A stretch of DNA of 64,000 nt. Origin: Lachancea mirantina. Lineage: Eukaryota; Ascomycota; Saccharomycetes; Saccharomycetales; Saccharomycetaceae. The notes beneath the pieces were generated by a model. The model searched no databases and was not told the DNA's origin. It saw nothing but the letters and a program-made list of their open reading frames with translations. The position numbers and the translations under genes were made by a program. Numbering within the stretch: position 1 is the first letter of the stretch; the number at the start of each line of letters is the position of its first letter. Positions 40,563 to 49,973 of this stretch are shown here, one piece after another. Where the stretch lies: positions 620,001 through 684,000 of the forward strand of contig LT598466.1 of the NCBI GenBank assembly GCA_900074745.1, written 5' to 3'.

Positions 40563-42248
40563 TTAGGTTTTATGCGAGAGATTTTGATCACTGTGCGAGG
40601 TGGCCAGCAACAGCAATGGCGACGATCCAGCACTCAGACTGCCGCGACTCGCGCTTTTGCTGCGTTGGAACAACGTGGAGTTCGTAAACGCTTCCTTGAG
40701 TCGCTCGTGCCGGCTCTTGCGGCCTGAAGTGGGGTCCTCTTGGACGCTGTTTAGTCTCCATTTGTAGAATTTGACAGTGTCTCGAAGTGTTTTACACTCC
40801 AACCGTAGTTGCTCATTGACGGCCCGTTGTTGCGACTGCTGGGCGTCATGTTCCGTTTGCAATTCTACCACGTGTCGCTCGTGCGCTTGCTCAAGTCCTT
40901 CTAACAGTTGGCAGCGATCGTAGTAATGTCTTGAATTCTTTTGGGCTGCGACGCATCGTTGCTCCAGCGTCGACAAACGATGCAACAAAAAATCGCTGCT
41001 GCTGCGTTCTTTTGACAGTTGTTCGTTCTCACGCATAAGCGTTGCATTCGTGTCTAAGAGTCCCTGGAGACGTTCGCGGAAAGTCGATAGCTCCGCCTTT
41101 AAAACGCTAACGCTTTGCACGATGGATCTGTTCCCCTCGAGACTCTCTTCCAAGATGTCGATTTGAGCATCTTTTTCATGACACAAGTCTGCCAGCGACT
41201 TGGCAGCTTTCTCATGACTTCGAAGCGCTCGAAGTGTACATTTCATCTCCGAAACCTGGCTTTGCGTCGAATCCAATTTGGCTAAGAGTTCCTCGTTCTC
41301 TTCCTGTAGTCTCACCACGTTGTAGTTATGTAAAAGGGCTGAATTTCCTTGCTCACTGGCCTCTGCCATTTTTTGTCGCATTGTGTTAACTTCCCATCTT
41401 AGCTTTAAACTGGTCTCAACAATATCTCTTAACCGCTGTTCACGAGCCTCTATGAGTTTTGCGTCGGCTTCACGGGTCAAGAGCTCCTCTTCAAGAACAT
41501 CGACTCGTTTCCGCAGTTGCAAAGATACTTCGTGTGCCGATTTCAAAGCTGCATGCGTTCGTTCCAGTTCTTGACTATTGTCACTCCAATCCCTCTTGAT
41601 ATCCCGAACTAAATTTCTCAGAAACGCAATCTCGCGCTGCGTGCTAAGCGCTTGTGCGTTTCGAACTCTTGTCAATTCCTTTAAAGCACATACAGAAACG
41701 GCAAGATCAAATTTGAGATCCATTTGGCTCGCAACTTCACGGGGCAATCCACAGAGCTTAAAGATTTTTCCAATTTGCCCCGTTACCTCTGAGCTACTCC
41801 CATTTCTGCGATAATCCGAACGAAAAGTCTCAGCGGACGATGATCCGTCGCTTCCATTCGTCAAACTTTCCAACCTGTCTCGCACCTCAGAAGCACTATG
41901 AGGCTTCTCACATGTTGGGGATCGGTATGCAATGTCTCCGGAGCACGTTTCTTCGGACTCGCTGTCAGAGTCTTGACTCCCACTGGCTTCAACTTCGTAG
42001 TCGTCATCGATGCAATAGTTTGAGCTGTCAAATACTCCGCCACGCCGTAACCCTAAATCGAATCGTTTCTTCAAGAATTCGAAATAGATTTTTGGACCCG
42101 ACTCGCTGTTTTCCGTTTTCAAAAAATGGTCGCATAGTCTTGTAAATTCACCGTTTCTGGCGTTTTTTTGCGTATCGCTCGTTGTAGAGCGTTGACTTGC
42201 AATCTCAAATGTGACGCAGTCACCAATATCGCAAATATTACCTGTCAT
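40563..42248 (-). CDS. Coiled-coil protein of unknown function
   Basis: I do not recognise this 561-residue protein. Residues 1-160 are mixed and acidic, with SQDSDSESEETCSGD and a conserved-looking segment around IYFEFLKKRFDLGL. Residues about 190-500 are almost continuous predicted coiled coil, rich in Glu, Gln, Leu and Arg with heptad-like spacing. The last 45 residues are basic and Ser-rich (FQRSKSASRGSLSAGSS). No membrane span or enzyme motif is visible. It lies between H3 and TRP1, where S. cerevisiae has no matching gene that I know. The K. lactis TRP1 locus was described as flanked directly by histone H3 and pyrophosphatase genes. A structural role at spindle pole, cytoskeleton or cell cortex is possible but only a guess. 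Confidence 0.8.
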   Translation of the reverse strand: MTGNICDIGDCVTFEIASQRSTTSDTQKNARNGEFTRLCDHFLKTENSESGPKIYFEFLKKRFDLGLRRGGVFDSSNYCIDDDYEVEASGSQDSDSESEETCSGDIAYRSPTCEKPHSASEVRDRLESLTNGSDGSSSAETFRSDYRRNGSSSEVTGQIGKIFKLCGLPREVASQMDLKFDLAVSVCALKELTRVRNAQALSTQREIAFLRNLVRDIKRDWSDNSQELERTHAALKSAHEVSLQLRKRVDVLEEELLTREADAKLIEAREQRLRDIVETSLKLRWEVNTMRQKMAEASEQGNSALLHNYNVVRLQEENEELLAKLDSTQSQVSEMKCTLRALRSHEKAAKSLADLCHEKDAQIDILEESLEGNRSIVQSVSVLKAELSTFRERLQGLLDTNATLMRENEQLSKERSSSDFLLHRLSTLEQRCVAAQKNSRHYYDRCQLLEGLEQAHERHVVELQTEHDAQQSQQRAVNEQLRLECKTLRDTVKFYKWRLNSVQEDPTSGRKSRHERLKEAFTNSTLFQRSKSASRGSLSAGSSPLLLLATSHSDQNLSHKT

Positions 42249-42576
42249 ACTCAGCGAGCAAAACAGTATTCAGTTTCACGAGCTCACTTTCTCGAACTCA
42301 GGTTTGATAAATCTGTTTGTGCTTCTCCTCTGGCCTTAATCGTCGGACACTGCGACAGATTAGCGCCAGAGATGTCTCGAAAACGGAAAAGTAAGCTTAT
42401 CTTAACATGATAGTCGACTTCAACGCAATCATCCTCTAGTGCTGACAACACATGCGACAACGCATACGTTGTGTTCTTTCCTGTTGAAAGTCTTTCTAAA
42501 CTATAGAACAAGTTTTTCGATTTTGACATCTTTAATGAATCAGCTTTCCGCCTTTAAGTACAGCAGGTAAGTGAAC
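42249..42576. other. Interval between coiled-coil gene and TRP1, with an 81-codon frame
   Basis: This is a 328-bp divergent promoter region. It contains a minus-strand ATG frame of 81 codons (42529-42284, starting MSKSKNLFYSLERLSTG) whose ATG is only 47 bp from that of TRP1. The frame contains a GTATGC donor-like string, but no good branch site or acceptor links it to the coiled-coil gene. Whether it is a gene, an exon or chance is unresolved. Confidence 0.3.
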
Positions 42577-43272
42577 ATGCTTCAACTTAGCCAGGATTTT
42601 ATTATCAAGATTTGTGGTATACAAACAGTAGAAGCTGCTGAAGTGGCTATCAATGAGGGTGCCACTTTCCTGGGAGTGATATGTGTACCTAACCGGAAAC
42701 GCACGATTGAACCAAACACTGCCAAAAAGATATCTGATTTAGTCGAGAGACGTCGCGAGCAGCGCCAAAAGGAGAGCCCCCAAAAAGATGTTGAGGGACC
42801 TTTCCTAGTTGGGGTTTTCCGCAATCAACAGGTAGAAGAGGTTTTAGCTATGAAGGACGAGTATAAGCTCGATATAGTACAATTGCATGGCAGTGAAAAT
42901 TGGAAAGAGTATAGAGAAAAAGTGCGGGATTGCCTTATTATTAAAAGATTTATTTTCCCAAAAGATTGTACTGAGGTGGAAGAGCTCTCTAATGTGGCTA
43001 CTATGTCAGAAACTTGTATTCCATTGTTTGATTCAGAAGCAGGAGGTACCGGTGAAATTTTGGATTGGGAAGAAATTGCCAGTTGGAGCCGAAAATCCCG
43101 TGCAAAGTTTCTTCTGGCGGGCGGGCTGAACCCTGAAAACGTCCATAAAGCGGTGGAATTGCCAGGCGTCATTGGTATAGATGTCAGCGGCGGTGTTGAG
43201 ACTGACGGTCGCAAAGACAACTTAAAGATAACAAAATTTATTCGCAACGCTAAAGCGGATTTAGTTAGATAG
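42577..43272 (+). CDS. TRP1: Phosphoribosylanthranilate isomerase
   Basis: The 231-residue (beta/alpha)8-barrel enzyme catalyses the third step of tryptophan synthesis (S. cerevisiae 224 residues). The catalytic cysteine lies in KICGIQTVEAA near the N-terminus. The family motifs VQLHGSE, DSEAGGTGEILDWE, LAGGLNPENV and GIDVSGGVETDGRKD are all present, the last with the catalytic Asp. The first ATG in frame is 42577. The C-terminus converges with IPP1, 38 bp away stop to stop. TRP1 next to IPP1 and H3 is the order reported for K. lactis. Confidence 0.97.
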   Translation: MLQLSQDFIIKICGIQTVEAAEVAINEGATFLGVICVPNRKRTIEPNTAKKISDLVERRREQRQKESPQKDVEGPFLVGVFRNQQVEEVLAMKDEYKLDIVQLHGSENWKEYREKVRDCLIIKRFIFPKDCTEVEELSNVATMSETCIPLFDSEAGGTGEILDWEEIASWSRKSRAKFLLAGGLNPENVHKAVELPGVIGIDVSGGVETDGRKDNLKITKFIRNAKADLVR

Positions 43273-43310
43273 CTTATGAACAATTAGAAAGCTGAGCTGG
43301 AAAAATAACC

Positions 43311-44174
43311 TCAGGCGGAACCAGAGATGAAGAACCACTTGTCAATGGACTTGTCAATTGGCTCGTCTGGCTTCTTGTCGGCTTGTGGAACTTGGGCGGC
43401 AGCGGACGCGGAGTAAGATGGAGTTCCGCTCAAAGTCGTGTTAGTCAAATCAATCTTCTTGGAGTCAGCAGCTTCGCCCTTGATCAATTTTTCCCAAGCT
43501 TCCCTGCATTCTCTGATCACGTCCAATGCGTATTTTCTATTTTTGGCTTCACCAGAGAAAGCAAATTGGTTTTCAGGCTTCCCGTCCGGAATTTTGTAAA
43601 TTCTGAACCATTCGTTGGTAGCCCTTAACAAGCCTGGAAAGTATTTCTCAACATCTTCGATGTCGTTCAGCTTGGGAGCCAAGGGATCGTTGACGTCGAT
43701 GGCAATAATCTTCCAGTCGGTTTCACCTTCGTCGAGAAGTGCCATGACACCCAAGGCCTTCACTTGCTTAACTTGACCGGTGTAACCAATAGTCTCACCA
43801 ATCTCCAAAACGTCCAAAGGATCGTTGTCACCAGCAGCCTTAGTTTCTGGGTGGATCGAGTTGGGATCTTCCCATGTCTGTGGAAAAGCACCGTAGTTGT
43901 GGATATACCCGTGGTGTGGGAAACAGTTTCTCACAAATCTAAGCTTACCCTTCTTGGTGTCCTGGATAATTGGGTTCAAAGGCTCTTCCTTGGTGATCTC
44001 TAGCTTGGCATTGGTCCAACGAGGAATCTCAACAACCATGTTCAAGATTTGGTTTTCTTCATCTGCGTAAAGGGGAATATCGTGGAACGCAGAAATTGGC
44101 TTCCCGTCCTTTTCGATGAAAACCTTGTAGTCCAAAGAGTTCTTGGCACCAATTTGTCTAGTCGTATAGGTCAT
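43311..44174 (-). CDS. IPP1: Cytosolic inorganic pyrophosphatase
   Basis: The 287-residue product has the same length as yeast Ipp1, the essential family I pyrophosphatase that removes PPi. Active-site residues are visible in [20 protein letters not shown] and in the signature [11 protein letters not shown], with further metal ligands in IAIDVNDP. It begins [19 protein letters not shown]. In S. cerevisiae IPP1 lies between HHT1 and the GRX7-MNN2 side. Here it lies next to RCR copy B and GPI18, which marks an inversion endpoint. Confidence 0.98.
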   Translation of the reverse strand: MTYTTRQIGAKNSLDYKVFIEKDGKPISAFHDIPLYADEENQILNMVVEIPRWTNAKLEITKEEPLNPIIQDTKKGKLRFVRNCFPHHGYIHNYGAFPQTWEDPNSIHPETKAAGDNDPLDVLEIGETIGYTGQVKQVKALGVMALLDEGETDWKIIAIDVNDPLAPKLNDIEDVEKYFPGLLRATNEWFRIYKIPDGKPENQFAFSGEAKNRKYALDVIRECREAWEKLIKGEAADSKKIDLTNTTLSGTPSYSASAAAQVPQADKKPDEPIDKSIDKWFFISGSA

Positions 44175-44558
44175 TGTGAAGTTGATGAAAGGTCAATTGA
44201 TCTGAGTAACAGCTAAGACAAGAATCCAAGGAACAGGGGTCGAGGTTTCTTCATTTTAAAATTTTTATATCAGATGGCTCCCTCACTGAATGAACTAAAA
44301 CACGTGATATTGCATAATATTTGAAGATGGACATAGCCCAGAACTACGTAAACCCATTTCCAAGTCCAAATTTGGACTCTATTAGATGTCTTGAGTTTAT
44401 AATGGTGACTTAAAAGGCTATGTGTCAATGTTTGAGTGTGTGGTGTTGCTTGGGAAGATATCGATGACCATCATCGTTTTGGACACAAGCTGCCTCACAA
44501 CAGCTGACCCCCACCCAGCGGTTGATGATTCCGCTCCCTTAACTGTTTCCACTGGCAA
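44175..44558. other. IPP1 upstream region and inversion junction
   Basis: This is 384 bp between the IPP1 start and the stop of RCR copy B; both read leftward. It contains CACGTGAT at 44301-44308 and otherwise nothing recognisable. It is the proximal breakpoint zone of the inferred UGA2-IPP1 inversion. Confidence 0.4.
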
Positions 44559-45332
44559 TCATCTGTGGTTGGCACGTTGTGACCTTTGCGGGAAGCTAGG
44601 ATATCCTTGTAACTCGATACTTTCGGTCCTCAGAGAACCGTGGGCATCATTTGGATCTGGAGCCGTTGCGCGATCGTGATCCCCAGCGTTCGTATGCTCG
44701 CCCGCAGCCCTTTCCTCCTCCGTATGGGTATGACCTCTGCCAAACAACGGTGAGGGCATTGTAGCGGTGAATCCGTCGTAGTACCGCCTGAAGTCTCTGG
44801 TGAAGTTGAACGACTCTGCACCTGCACTTGCATCGTCCCGCACTACAGCGGGCTGCGGCTGTCGTACTTCGCCCGAAGACGTGTCGGAAACTGCAGTAGT
44901 TAAGGGGGGTGGCGGAAGCATCTCGGCCTTGGAGTTTACGTGGAAAACTCCCTCATTATCGTAATACCCCAAATCGTTTTCATTGGCGGTCTCACTATAG
45001 GGTGGCACGTACTCCTGCCTCGTTCCTCTATTGTACTGTCTTTCAGACTGACGATAACTTGGTGGCGTAAACCACGCAGTGCCCGGTATAAGCCTTTGTC
45101 CGGCTCTGCTGCGTCGTGAATTGATCCTGATGGCTGAGAAGGCCAAACCGGCGATAGCAAGAATGAACAGCACAAATAGAACCCATCGCGCCCATATCCA
45201 TTCGCTTCCACTACAATCGTAACCCAAACAAAAGGGCTCATCGGTGTCGGACGACGACGACGAAGCTCTTGGGATGAGACGAGTCCGTGTCGGCTCCACG
45301 TACTTCAAACTGGCTTCACGGTAAATAAGCAT
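44559..45332 (-). CDS. RCR1/RCR2: Rcr1/Rcr2-like endosomal membrane protein (copy B)
   Basis: The 257-residue unspliced product keeps the canonical Rcr layout. A Ser-rich lumenal N-terminus leads to a membrane span (about 50-69) starting WIWARWVLFVLF. Then come a basic cluster and IPGTAWFTPPSYRQSERQYN, whose PPSY (90-93) is the Rsp5-binding PY motif. ETANENDLGYYDNEGVFH is close to yeast Rcr1/Rcr2. A long Pro/Thr-rich cytosolic tail follows. It is divergent from GPI18 with 160 bp between starts, as RCR1 and GPI18 are in S. cerevisiae. It is closer to the family consensus than copy A and longer than yeast Rcr1 (213 residues). Confidence 0.93.
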   Translation of the reverse strand: MLIYREASLKYVEPTRTRLIPRASSSSSDTDEPFCLGYDCSGSEWIWARWVLFVLFILAIAGLAFSAIRINSRRSRAGQRLIPGTAWFTPPSYRQSERQYNRGTRQEYVPPYSETANENDLGYYDNEGVFHVNSKAEMLPPPPLTTAVSDTSSGEVRQPQPAVVRDDASAGAESFNFTRDFRRYYDGFTATMPSPLFGRGHTHTEEERAAGEHTNAGDHDRATAPDPNDAHGSLRTESIELQGYPSFPQRSQRANHR

Positions 45333-45492
45333 CTCAAAGCGAGGTTCTTGAAATTCACTAAGGCTTTATTGTTCTTTTAGCTTTCTGCTTCTAAAACCCC
45401 TGGTGGTTGCTCATCGTTGTAGAGAATATTGTAGGCTGACATATTCTTTTAATATAAAAATATGCCTGTACGGAAAGAAAGTTCGCAACGGC

Positions 45493-46770
45493 ATGGCTTT
45501 CCGCAGAATAACAACCGTCTTCTTCATAGTAAAGGTGATTCAGTATGGCCTGATATTCTTCAGTCCATTGAGGGCTTTTGACACATCGACAAGCCTTTTC
45601 ATTGAGCAATTGGGTGCGAAGAATGACTCCTTGATCAATAAACAGTTCTGGAACAAGTTAATGGCATGGGATGGCGTTTTCTATTTGAAAGCAATGGTTA
45701 CGGGTAAACAAGAGTTTGAGCATGAATATGCGTTTTCCATGGAATGGCCAAGGTTTGTGCGTTGGCTATGTCGTGGGAATTTCGAACTTTACAACGTCTT
45801 AAAGATCGCAGTTGCGTCAGAGTTGGCTCTAAATTACATTTCGACTTTATTACTTTATGGTTTAACTTTACAAACTTTTAAAAAGAACACACTGAGGACC
45901 CATCAGCTTCGAGCCCTGGCGGAAAAGAGTGCTTTGATCTTTGTCTTGTCATCGGCCACAGGGTTCTCGACAGGTCCATATTCAGAGCCCTTGTCAACTG
46001 TACTGACATTTCTAGGTATACTGGCACGTGAACTCAGTATCAAGACAGACGCTTTGGGCAGATTCGAATGCATGTGGACCAGATTACCGCTGTACTCGAT
46101 TGTGTCATGCGTCGCCTTTTCGCTTGCCTCTATCAATCGGTCAAATTGCGTACTATTGGGACTTTATTACATCTGGGACCTTCTTTGGTTGGCAAAATCT
46201 GGTAAATACGCTAAGACACTGATGTTTCCACTCGTCAGCGGGTTTTCTATGCTAGGGGCTTATCTCTATCACCGTAGCTATGTTCCTTTTCAAGATTTCT
46301 GTCCCCAGCGAGGTGAATACTGTTTCTCTCTAGGGGCCAAATTGCCCATTCCAATGATTAATTTTTACTCATTTATCCAAAGCCGCTACTGGAACAATGG
46401 CTTTTTGAAGTATTGGACGCTGGCCAACATCCCCAATTTTTTGATTGCACTTCCAAACGTGGTGGTTCTTTGGTACTCGACAATTTACTTCTCACATCAA
46501 TATCCGTGCCGAAATCTGAAACCTCTCATCATGATAACTTGGGCATTTCTGGCCGGAGTGATCTTTTTCGCTCACGTCCAGATAGTTAATCGGATTGGAA
46601 ACTTTTTACCCCTTCATGTGTGGTATTTGGCAGATAGAATGAACAAGTCGAAAAAGGAGAGTGTCAAAGTCAATGGGGATGATATGCTCGTCAAGTTTTA
46701 TTTTCTATGGCTCATATTTTGGGTGCCATTACAAACCATCTTGTTCGCAACGTTTCTTCCACCTGCTTGA
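45493..46770 (+). CDS. GPI18: GPI mannosyltransferase II (PIG-V family)
   Basis: The 425-residue polytopic ER protein adds the second mannose to GPI-anchor precursors (S. cerevisiae 433). Several hydrophobic spans are evident. The lumenal loop after the first span carries FWNKLMAWDGVFYLK, the PIG-V signature with its catalytic-type acidic residue. HEYAFSMEWPRF and the conserved SSATGFSTGPYSEPLSTVL also match. The start is the ATG at 45493 (MAFRRITTVFFIV), which places the first span right at the N-terminus as in the family. The 30 codons upstream lack an ATG. Confidence 0.94.
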   Translation: MAFRRITTVFFIVKVIQYGLIFFSPLRAFDTSTSLFIEQLGAKNDSLINKQFWNKLMAWDGVFYLKAMVTGKQEFEHEYAFSMEWPRFVRWLCRGNFELYNVLKIAVASELALNYISTLLLYGLTLQTFKKNTLRTHQLRALAEKSALIFVLSSATGFSTGPYSEPLSTVLTFLGILARELSIKTDALGRFECMWTRLPLYSIVSCVAFSLASINRSNCVLLGLYYIWDLLWLAKSGKYAKTLMFPLVSGFSMLGAYLYHRSYVPFQDFCPQRGEYCFSLGAKLPIPMINFYSFIQSRYWNNGFLKYWTLANIPNFLIALPNVVVLWYSTIYFSHQYPCRNLKPLIMITWAFLAGVIFFAHVQIVNRIGNFLPLHVWYLADRMNKSKKESVKVNGDDMLVKFYFLWLIFWVPLQTILFATFLPPA

Positions 46771-47462
46771 GAATAACGTCAAAGTAACGGCCATCAAGAT
46801 GTTTGTCAGAAGAAATAATATTTAATGGGGCATAGGCCTACATTCGCCAGCATAAAAGCCAGTTTTGTTACCTCTCCGAACTTGAACTTGTAGGTCGACG
46901 GTGGCATATAATTGTACACTCAAATCCGAACTCAAGGCAATCAACCAGTTACACTAAGACTCATAGTAACCTTCTTACAAAATCTCTGTTCATTTGAGTC
47001 TAGGGCTATATCACGTCAAAACTTCTTCGACGCCAGCGAGGCAGATACTGTCATTTGCTGAACGTATTCGTTACTCAAAAAATTCAGCCATAGACCGAGC
47101 AAGTTTTTTGATATAATTTCGTCAGCTATTGACCCGATGTTTTTAACATCAAATGAGATGAGACACAATTGGTTTGTGCCTAAAAGAAATCGTGACCGTT
47201 TCCCCTAACTGAGATTAGGCGGCATGCGCCACGATTGCAACTCACACGAATTTGTACATAAAGGTTTACAACAAACGTTTAACTCGACTATTTTATGCAG
47301 ATGAGATTTTATGAATCCATCATTGATGTCCATCCTCTTTACGCAGGTTTTGTGCGGATAATTTTATGCTTCGTAGGTGCGCGAAAAGGCGCTATCACAT
47401 ACCAAGTAATTAATACTCTCTTTAATGTGCGGGTTCTATAGACAAGTTACTGTAAAATTTTC
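46771..47462. other. 692-bp gap between convergent GPI18 and COQ1
   Basis: Both flanking genes end here, so no promoter is required, yet the gap is several times larger than other convergent gaps in the window (38-143 bp). No ORF, tRNA or clear snoRNA was identified. TGAGATGAGAC (about 47154) and GCAGATGAGAT (about 47298) loosely resemble box C but lack a convincing box D partner. A noncoding RNA gene or degraded sequence remains possible. Confidence 0.4.
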
Positions 47463-48875
47463 TCATTTCCTTCTCGTTAAAATGCTGTTGGTAAGAAGTT
47501 CCAGAGCAGACCTAGCATCAGAGTCTGGTAAAGCTTCACGTAAATTTTTGAGAGCTCTGTCTCTGTAGTCGTGAGCTAGCTCGCGAGTTTTCTCCACACC
47601 TTCATATTTGGCAACAGCCTCGAGAGTGCGCTCTATATCGCCAGGCTGCGAAAACCCTCGTTGAATGAGAGGACCCAGAGAGGGATCAGCTTTCCAAGAA
47701 TATAATACAGGGGCAGTAGCTAGTCCAAGTTGCAAATCTGCACCTGCCGGCTTACCGAGGTCTTTTGCGGACACGGTGAAATCAAGCATGTCATCGACCA
47801 ATTGAAAACAGATGCCCAGGTTTTTACCAAAATTGTAGCACATTTCCACTACTGGGTCTTGGGCTCCCGCGAGAATTGCTGCCGACCGACATGATTTTGA
47901 GATTAAAGAAGCTGTCTTAAGGTATGTTTTGTGAAGGTAATACTCGAATGACGTTTCAATCATTTGAGAATGTGATCCTGCATGTCTTTCACTTGAATTG
48001 GGTACCTTGAAATCATGTCCGGGGACTTCCATACTACTGGAAGGTAAATTTTTATAATTACTGCCGTCGAGAACCTGGGACAGATCATTATCGATGGCAG
48101 TATTTTTCAATTGCATGAACTCACCCTCTACCAGATTAGCAATGCTGTTTGAAATCAATTCCACAACTTCCGGGTTACGCAGCCTTGAAATTGATACAGT
48201 GGCTCTTCCCAGCAAAAAATCGCCGGCCAATACTGCCATTTTGTTGGTAAATGCAATGTTCCCACTGAGACGGCCTCTTCTTGTATCGGAGTGATCAATA
48301 ACATCATCGTGAAGTAGAGATGCAGTATGAATCATCTCGACAATTTCAGCTAGTCTTCTTTGCTTGGGTAATATGCCAGAATCTTTATCAAATCCTTCAG
48401 TGAGGGGTTCCGGTCCTTTGGTCAAGGGATTGAGCGGTTTGATGCCATGTAAAATGTGAAGTGGTGAAAAATTCTTAGCTGGATGCTCGAATAACAATGA
48501 GTGAGGGAGCTTTGAATACACTGGATCTTCTGGAACGTCGGAAAAATCAATTTTAATTCTGTTTCGCTCCTCAATTGGAATTTTTGATAACGCTCGAGAC
48601 AGGAGAAGAACTAGCAAAGGACGAACCTTTTTCCCCTCAGCCTCGAAATAATAGCCGGTCACTCTGTTTAAAACTGGATGACCTGATCCAACTAATGAAA
48701 GTATGTTCTTGGCTAGTGTATTCATCTCGTTAGAAACTAACGAAACTGGATTGTTTAAAAGGGCCTTCGGGGTGACCAGACGAGCCGCAGCATTGAGGGC
48801 TGTTGCAAACGACGATTTAGATCTCCTCGATTTGGAAGTGAATCCAAGTTGTCTAGCTTTAGTTATACTTAGCAT
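47463..48875 (-). CDS. COQ1: Mitochondrial trans-polyprenyl diphosphate synthase (coenzyme Q)
   Basis: The 470-residue enzyme (S. cerevisiae 473) builds the polyprenyl tail of ubiquinone in the mitochondrial matrix. A basic, Ser/Arg-rich N-terminus fits a targeting presequence. The first aspartate-rich motif is LLHDDVIDHSDTRRG and the second is QLVDDMLDFT, with GKKVRPLLVLL before them. The start ATG at 48875 is 118 bp from the RER2 ATG, in divergent orientation, as COQ1 and RER2 are arranged in S. cerevisiae. Confidence 0.96.
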   Translation of the reverse strand: MLSITKARQLGFTSKSRRSKSSFATALNAAARLVTPKALLNNPVSLVSNEMNTLAKNILSLVGSGHPVLNRVTGYYFEAEGKKVRPLLVLLLSRALSKIPIEERNRIKIDFSDVPEDPVYSKLPHSLLFEHPAKNFSPLHILHGIKPLNPLTKGPEPLTEGFDKDSGILPKQRRLAEIVEMIHTASLLHDDVIDHSDTRRGRLSGNIAFTNKMAVLAGDFLLGRATVSISRLRNPEVVELISNSIANLVEGEFMQLKNTAIDNDLSQVLDGSNYKNLPSSSMEVPGHDFKVPNSSERHAGSHSQMIETSFEYYLHKTYLKTASLISKSCRSAAILAGAQDPVVEMCYNFGKNLGICFQLVDDMLDFTVSAKDLGKPAGADLQLGLATAPVLYSWKADPSLGPLIQRGFSQPGDIERTLEAVAKYEGVEKTRELAHDYRDRALKNLREALPDSDARSALELLTNSILTRRK

Positions 48876-48993
48876 CTTCCCTCTCTCTTCACCAAAGGGT
48901 TTGAAGCAACGTATGGACTTGTTGGGTCTAAATTTTTTCGAAGTAATTTTGAGTAACGGCCCCTTTACGAGCTACAAGTTCAAGCGCTGGGCG

Positions 48994-49848
48994 ATGATCG
49001 ACAGCTCAGGTTTCCCGGGCGTGTTGGGTGTATTGGAGATTGCTAAGAATGCTTTTGCCCATATCATTCGAGCTTCAGATTGCGTTCCGCAACATGTAGC
49101 TTTCATAATGGATGGGAATAGAAGATGGGCTAAGAAGCAGCATATAGAGATCAGAGAAGGTCATAACGCGGGTTTTCAAAGCATGAGCAGAGTGCTAGAG
49201 CTGTGTTACGAATCAGGCGTCAAGACAGCAACGGTTTTTGCGTTTTCAATTGAGAACTTTAAAAGAACACCGACTGAGATTGAGTGGCTAATGAATTTAA
49301 CGAGAAATGGGATAAGACAAGTTATTCAAAATGGAGAAATGGCTGAAAAATATGGAATCAAAATTAATGTGATAGGTGATAAGGCGCTTCTGCCTTTGGA
49401 TGTACAAAAAGATATTCAAAAAGCCGAGTTGTTGACCAAGGACAATCACCGGGCTGTTTTGAATATCTGTTTCCCGTATACTGGGAGACATGAACTTTTG
49501 AAATCAATTAAAGAAGTGATAGAACGCGTTGATGAGGGGGAAATGGATCTCGATCAAGTAGACGAGGAAGCAATCAGTAATCATTTATACACAGGCACTC
49601 TTCCACCGGTTGATTTACTAATTCGCACAAGTGGTGTCTATCGACTAAGCGATTTTCTCATGTGGCAGGTAAGCCGAAAAGGTGTCATCATCGAATTTTT
49701 AGATTGTCTGTGGCCTGATTTTGGCATACGAAAAATGGCGTGGATTTTGTTAAAATTTGCCTACAGCAAGAGCTTCTCTTACCGTGATTTGAATGCAGAA
49801 GACGGACAAGACATAGAACAGGCTGCAGTTAAGAAGAAAGTGACCTAA
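48994..49848 (+). CDS. RER2: cis-Prenyltransferase Rer2 (dolichol synthesis)
   Basis: The 284-residue ER enzyme elongates farnesyl diphosphate in cis to make dolichol for glycosylation (S. cerevisiae 286). Signature sequences are VAFIMDGNRRWAKK with the catalytic Asp, EGHNAGFQSMSRVLELCYESG, TVFAFSIENFKR, LNICFPYTGR and LLIRTSGVYRLSDFLMWQ. The ATG at 48994 (MIDSSGFPGVLGVLE) aligns with the yeast N-terminus. An in-frame ATG at 48913 would add 27 residues and lies only 38 bp from the COQ1 ATG. SRT1 is the alternative paralogue, but location favours RER2. Confidence 0.94.
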   Translation: MIDSSGFPGVLGVLEIAKNAFAHIIRASDCVPQHVAFIMDGNRRWAKKQHIEIREGHNAGFQSMSRVLELCYESGVKTATVFAFSIENFKRTPTEIEWLMNLTRNGIRQVIQNGEMAEKYGIKINVIGDKALLPLDVQKDIQKAELLTKDNHRAVLNICFPYTGRHELLKSIKEVIERVDEGEMDLDQVDEEAISNHLYTGTLPPVDLLIRTSGVYRLSDFLMWQVSRKGVIIEFLDCLWPDFGIRKMAWILLKFAYSKSFSYRDLNAEDGQDIEQAAVKKKVT

Positions 49849-49973
49849 ATCCTCTAACTTACTCTCCTTTAATCGCAGCCGTGTGCATAATAAAGGCAAT
49901 TGTCGTGTATCTTCATCACATGCGAATTTATTTTCTACCTATATGTAAATACAGCGATCACCTTTTTCTATAT

